A stretch of DNA of 14,101 bases. It comes from an uncultured Pseudomonadota bacterium. Lineage in GTDB: Bacteria > Pseudomonadota > Alphaproteobacteria > Rs-D84. The position numbers and the translations under genes were made by a program. The notes beneath the pieces were generated by a model that worked only from the letters and a program-made list of their open reading frames with translations, had not been told where the DNA came from and made no database searches. Shown in pieces: positions 11,780 through 14,101 of this stretch. The stretch's first letter is position 1, and each line of letters opens with the position of its first letter. The stretch is taken from positions 1-14,101 of the forward strand of contig CAMVPZ010000010.1 of the NCBI GenBank assembly GCA_947169505.1, written 5' to 3'.

Positions 11780-13096
11780 ATGAGATTTTTGAAAAATATT
11801 TTTGGCAATCTGACAGATTTACAAAAACGTATTCTTTTTGCTTTGGGTGCGTTGATTGTGTATCGTATTGGTTCTTTTATTCCATTACCCGGTGTTAATG
11901 CAAGTGCGGTTTTGCATTTGTTTAACGGTGATAATGGTATGATGGGAATGTTCGATATGTTTTCAGGTGGATCGTTATCCCGTATGTCAGTATTGGCATT
12001 GAATATTTTCCCATATATCTCGGCTTCAATCGTTTTACAGTTATTGACTGCGACCAGTAAATCTTTGTCTGATTTACGTAAAGAGGGTGAATCTGGTCGT
12101 ATTAAAATCAACCAATATACACGTTATTTGGCGGTGTTGTTGGCTGTGGTCCAAGGTTGGGCGATTGTGCGCAGTTTGGAATCTATGGCGCCGGTCAATG
12201 GTATTCCTGCGGTTGCAAATCCGGGCTTTTCATTTGAATTGTCTGCGATAGTTGCGCTGGTCGGTGGAACTGTGTTTGTTATGTGGTTGGCTGAACAAAT
12301 CACGGCACGTGGTATAGGCCAGGGTGCTTCACTTTTGATTTTTGCTGGTATTATCGCAGAAGTTCCAGGTGGTATTGCAAAGTTGTTTTCGTTGGCGGGT
12401 GTTGGTCAAATGTCGCCTGCGATGATTGCCATTGTTTTGGGATTTGTTGTTGGTATCGTTGCGTTGATTGCGTTTATGGAACAAGCACAACGTCGTATTC
12501 AAATACTTTATCCACGTCAAGCGATGGCAAATGGTGTTATGAATACTAACGTTTCTTATTTACCGATTAAGGTGAACATGTCTGGGGTTATGGGACCGGT
12601 GTTTGCTGCATCTATTATGATGTTGCCTGCGTTCATACAACGTTTTGTCCAAAGTGAAAATTTGGTTGTGCAAAATATTTTGGGATTCTTTACGTATGGT
12701 ACATGGTCTTATATGATTTTGTATACTTTCTTAATCGCATTTTTTGCTTATTTTCAAACTGCGGTTGTGTTTAACAGTGAAGAAACAAGTAATAATTTGA
12801 AGAATATGGGTGGTTATATACCGGGGGTTCGTCCAGGCGAACAAACTATGCATTATTTAGATAATGTTGTTTCTCGTGTGACTGCGATTGGTGTTGTATA
12901 TTTAATAGTGGTTTGTGTGTTGCCAATCATTTTAAATACTCGTGGTGGAATGCCTTTGATGATTGGTGGAACAAGTGTTTTAATCGTTGCAGGTGTGGTA
13001 TTGGATACAATGAATCAAATAAAATCTTATTTGGTTGAAAAACAATATACTGGTGTTGTAAACAAAGCAACGAAGAAAGGTCGTTTTCGTGGCTAA
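11780..13096 (+). CDS. secY: Protein translocase channel subunit SecY
   Basis: SecY is the inner-membrane channel of the Sec translocase. The 438-residue product is full length, and its alternating hydrophobic segments fit the canonical ten membrane spans. Signatures: KRILFALGALIVYRIGSFIPLPG at 16-38 (read in parts; first span), FSGGSLSRMSVLALNIFPYI (plug and second span), ITARGIGQGASLLIF, YLPIKVNMSGVMGPVFA, and the functional cytoplasmic loop GGYIPGVRPGEQT with Arg351 (E. coli Arg357). The end GGTSVLIVAGVVLDT...NQI is typical. The ATG has no clear Shine-Dalgarno; the strong AAGGAGG lies much further upstream. Codon use includes more TTA than neighbouring genes. adk, which usually follows in alphaproteobacteria, is absent. 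Confidence 0.97.
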   Translation: MRFLKNIFGNLTDLQKRILFALGALIVYRIGSFIPLPGVNASAVLHLFNGDNGMMGMFDMFSGGSLSRMSVLALNIFPYISASIVLQLLTATSKSLSDLRKEGESGRIKINQYTRYLAVLLAVVQGWAIVRSLESMAPVNGIPAVANPGFSFELSAIVALVGGTVFVMWLAEQITARGIGQGASLLIFAGIIAEVPGGIAKLFSLAGVGQMSPAMIAIVLGFVVGIVALIAFMEQAQRRIQILYPRQAMANGVMNTNVSYLPIKVNMSGVMGPVFAASIMMLPAFIQRFVQSENLVVQNILGFFTYGTWSYMILYTFLIAFFAYFQTAVVFNSEETSNNLKNMGGYIPGVRPGEQTMHYLDNVVSRVTAIGVVYLIVVCVLPIILNTRGGMPLMIGGTSVLIVAGVVLDTMNQIKSYLVEKQYTGVVNKATKKGRFRG

Positions 13097-13107
13097 ACGA
13101 AATCGAA

Positions 13108-13128
13108 AATAAAAATTTGATTTTTATT
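13108..13128 (+). promoter_or_regulatory. AT-only perfect inverted repeat after secY
   Basis: AATAAAAAT (13108-13116), loop TTG, ATTTTTATT (13120-13128) form a perfect 9-bp stem made only of A-T pairs, 12 bases after the secY stop. With no G-C pairs, intrinsic termination would be weak. It may simply mark the end of secY or overlap the promoter-like TTGATT. Confidence 0.3.
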
Positions 13129-13145
13129 ACAACGCATAATAAAAT
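13117..13145 (+). promoter_or_regulatory. Candidate promoter of the alpha cluster (before rpsM)
   Basis: TTGATT (13117-13122), a 17-base spacer, and TAAAAT (13140-13145) resemble the candidate before rpsQ (TTGACT-16-TAAAAT). Transcription would start near 13152, giving a leader of about 90 bases before rpsM that holds the GAAA-capped hairpin at 13202. Chance matches are common in AT-rich DNA. Confidence 0.4.
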
Positions 13146-13201
13146 GGTTGTCGGTAAAAATCGAGCGCATTCAAAAAACGTGTGGATTTTGGATGCAAGG
13201 T

Positions 13202-13215
13202 GAATGGAAACATTC
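13202..13215 (+). promoter_or_regulatory. GAAA tetraloop hairpin upstream of rpsM
   Basis: GAATG (13202-13206), GAAA (13207-13210), CATTC (13211-13215): a 5-bp stem capped by a GNRA tetraloop, a very stable RNA motif. A second CATTC at 13168-13172 could pair with the same GAATG, and GCATTC (13167-13172) can instead pair with GGATGC (13191-13196), so alternative folds are possible. It ends 30 bases before the rpsM start. Confidence 0.45.
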
Positions 13216-13245
13216 GAATAAAATATAACAAAAGGAAAATAAAAG

Positions 13246-13623
13246 ATGGCACGTATAGCAGGTGTTAACATCCCGTCCGAAAAACGCATTGAAATTGCGT
13301 TGCGGTACATTCATGGTATTGGGCCGGCAAGATCTGCACAGATTTGTTCTGCATTGAAATTGAAAGACGGTCTGCGCGCAAAAGATTTAACAGACGAAGA
13401 TGTTATCAAAATTTCAAATTATATTGAACAAAACTTTAAAGTAGAAGGTGATGTTCGTCGTGAAGTTGCAATGAATATTAAACGTTTGCAAGATTTAAAA
13501 ACATATCGCGGCATTCGTCATCGTAATCGTTTACCAGTTCGTGGTCAACGCACACAAACTAATGCACGTACTCGTAAGGGTAAACGTGTTGTTGTTGCAG
13601 GTTCTGCGACCAAGGGTAAATAA
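13246..13623 (+). CDS. rpsM: 30S ribosomal protein S13 (uS13)
   Basis: S13 in the 30S head contacts P-site tRNA and forms bridges to the 50S subunit. The 125-residue protein has MARIAGVNIPSEKRIEIALR at the N-terminus, YIHGIGPARSAQIC, and the C-terminal block KTYRGIRHRNRLPVRGQRT followed by TNARTRKGK, with a basic tail. AAAAGGA is the Shine-Dalgarno. It opens the alpha cluster after a 149-base gap, the longest in the window, where adk is missing. In E. coli, S4 represses this operon through a pseudoknot before rpsM; nothing here can be assigned to that mechanism. Confidence 0.98.
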   Translation: MARIAGVNIPSEKRIEIALRYIHGIGPARSAQICSALKLKDGLRAKDLTDEDVIKISNYIEQNFKVEGDVRREVAMNIKRLQDLKTYRGIRHRNRLPVRGQRTQTNARTRKGKRVVVAGSATKGK

Positions 13624-13639
13624 AATTAATTGGGTAGAG

Positions 13640-13657
13640 ATTAACACGATAGTTAAT
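13640..13657 (+). promoter_or_regulatory. 6-bp hairpin in the rpsM-rpsK gap
   Basis: ATTAAC (13640-13645), loop ACGATA, GTTAAT (13652-13657), extendable by one G-T pair. It sits in the middle of a 62-base gap, 28 bases before the rpsK start. The stem is AT-rich and short, so it is weakly supported; no terminator-like T run follows. Confidence 0.3.
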
Positions 13658-13685
13658 TGAAGACATCTAAGATAAGGAAACACAA

Positions 13686-14069
13686 ATGGCAGTTACAAAA
13701 TCAAAAAAGAAAACAATTAAAAAAGTATCACATGGGATTGCTCATGTGGTGGCTACAAATAACAATACACGTATAACAATCACAGACCAATCTGGTGCCG
13801 TGTTAACATGGGCAACAGCGGGCGCAAATAATTTTAAGGGTGCAAAAAAATCTACACCATATGCCGCAACGGTTGTTGCAGATGCAGTTGGCAAAAAAGT
13901 TGCTGAAATGGGAATGCAAACTGTTGATGTTTTGATGCGTGGTATTGGTCAGGGACGTGAATCTGCTGTTCGTGGTTTGGCAAATGCAGGATTGGTTGTT
14001 CAATCTATTACAGACACGACACGTATTCCACACAACGGGTGCCGTCCAAAGAAAGTACGTCGTGTGTAA
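13686..14069 (+). CDS. rpsK: 30S ribosomal protein S11 (uS11)
   Basis: S11 lies on the 30S platform and shapes the mRNA exit and E site. The 127-residue product shows HGIAHVVATNNNTRITITDQ, GAVLTWATAGANNFKGAKKS, TPYAATVVADAV, DVLMRGIGQGRESAVRGLA, and the C-terminal ITDTTRIPHNGCRPKKVRRV, all family signatures. The N-terminus is lysine-rich and short. TAAGGA is the Shine-Dalgarno. The 32 bases that follow hold a CGTTAACG palindrome (14080-14087) and a TATAAT (14093-14098); rpoA would be expected just past the window. Confidence 0.98.
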   Translation: MAVTKSKKKTIKKVSHGIAHVVATNNNTRITITDQSGAVLTWATAGANNFKGAKKSTPYAATVVADAVGKKVAEMGMQTVDVLMRGIGQGRESAVRGLANAGLVVQSITDTTRIPHNGCRPKKVRRV

Positions 14070-14101
14070 TATTTGCATTCGTTAACGTAAAATATAATGA
14101 C

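Noticed and set aside
13144..13203. 19-residue frame starting MVVGKN between secY and rpsM
   Set aside because: No Shine-Dalgarno, no resemblance to L36 (rpmJ) or any known short protein, and it spans a likely leader with hairpins.
13204..13221. 5-residue frame METFE with AAGG just upstream, a possible leader peptide
   Set aside because: Shine-Dalgarno spacing of 3 bases is too short and no regulatory codon run is present; the GAAA hairpin explains the sequence better.
14071..14098. CGTTAACG palindrome and TATAAT near the right edge as an rpoA promoter
   Set aside because: The only -35-like sequence (TTTGCA) has a 15-base spacing; the evidence is too weak in AT-rich sequence and the downstream gene is out of view.

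Overview
This window is one uninterrupted block of translation genes, all on the + strand: the 3' end of fusA, then tuf, then fused S10, spc and alpha ribosomal-protein clusters, ending 32 bases after rpsK (rpoA would be expected next). I identify 25 protein genes and no mobile element, CRISPR array, tRNA or rRNA. Gene order (fusA-tuf-rpsJ directly into rplC-D-W-B-rpsS-V-C-P-rpmC-rpsQ-rplN-X-E-rpsN-H-rplF-R-rpsE-rplO-secY-rpsM-K), the 100-residue zinc-free S14 and the EF-Tu/S10 sequences fit an AT-rich alphaproteobacterium. A reduced or host-associated lineage (Rickettsiales/Holosporales-like or an uncultured gut alphaproteobacterium) is an inference; I cannot place it further from sequence alone.

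Layout. 1-749: C-terminal third of EF-G. 792-1979: EF-Tu. 2054-7447: S10 cluster (S10, L3, L4, L23, L2, S19, L22, S3, L16, L29, S17). 7553-13096: spc cluster (L14, L24, L5, S14, S8, L6, L18, S5, L15, SecY). 13246-14069: start of the alpha cluster (S13, S11). Genes are tightly spaced (mostly 10-30 bases) with AAGG-type Shine-Dalgarno sites. Two genes usual in this order are absent: rpmD (L30) between rpsE and rplO, and adk (and any rpmJ) between secY and rpsM. Both sites hold short structured, promoter-like gaps. No gene-free stretch exceeds 149 bases.

The gene content is ordinary; the interest lies in the larger gaps. The best signal is a small hairpin with the same 16-base core (TTCCG-CTGTTA-CGGAA) present twice, each 6 bases after a stop codon and about 20 bases before the next start, with compensating base-pair changes in the outer stem. 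The two downstream genes are rplE (L5) and rplR (L18), the two 5S-rRNA-binding proteins of this cluster. Other gaps carry distinct inverted repeats (tuf-rpsJ, rpsJ-rplC, rplW-rplB, rpsQ-rplN, rpsE-rplO, rplO-secY, secY-rpsM, rpsM-rpsK) and candidate internal promoters before rpsQ, rplO and rpsM. At protein level, EF-Tu has Ser where Arg is expected in the domain III motif linked to pulvomycin resistance, L2 carries DHPM instead of DHPH, L3 has Glu at the PrmB methylation position, and every one of the 26 leucines in tuf is coded by TTG.
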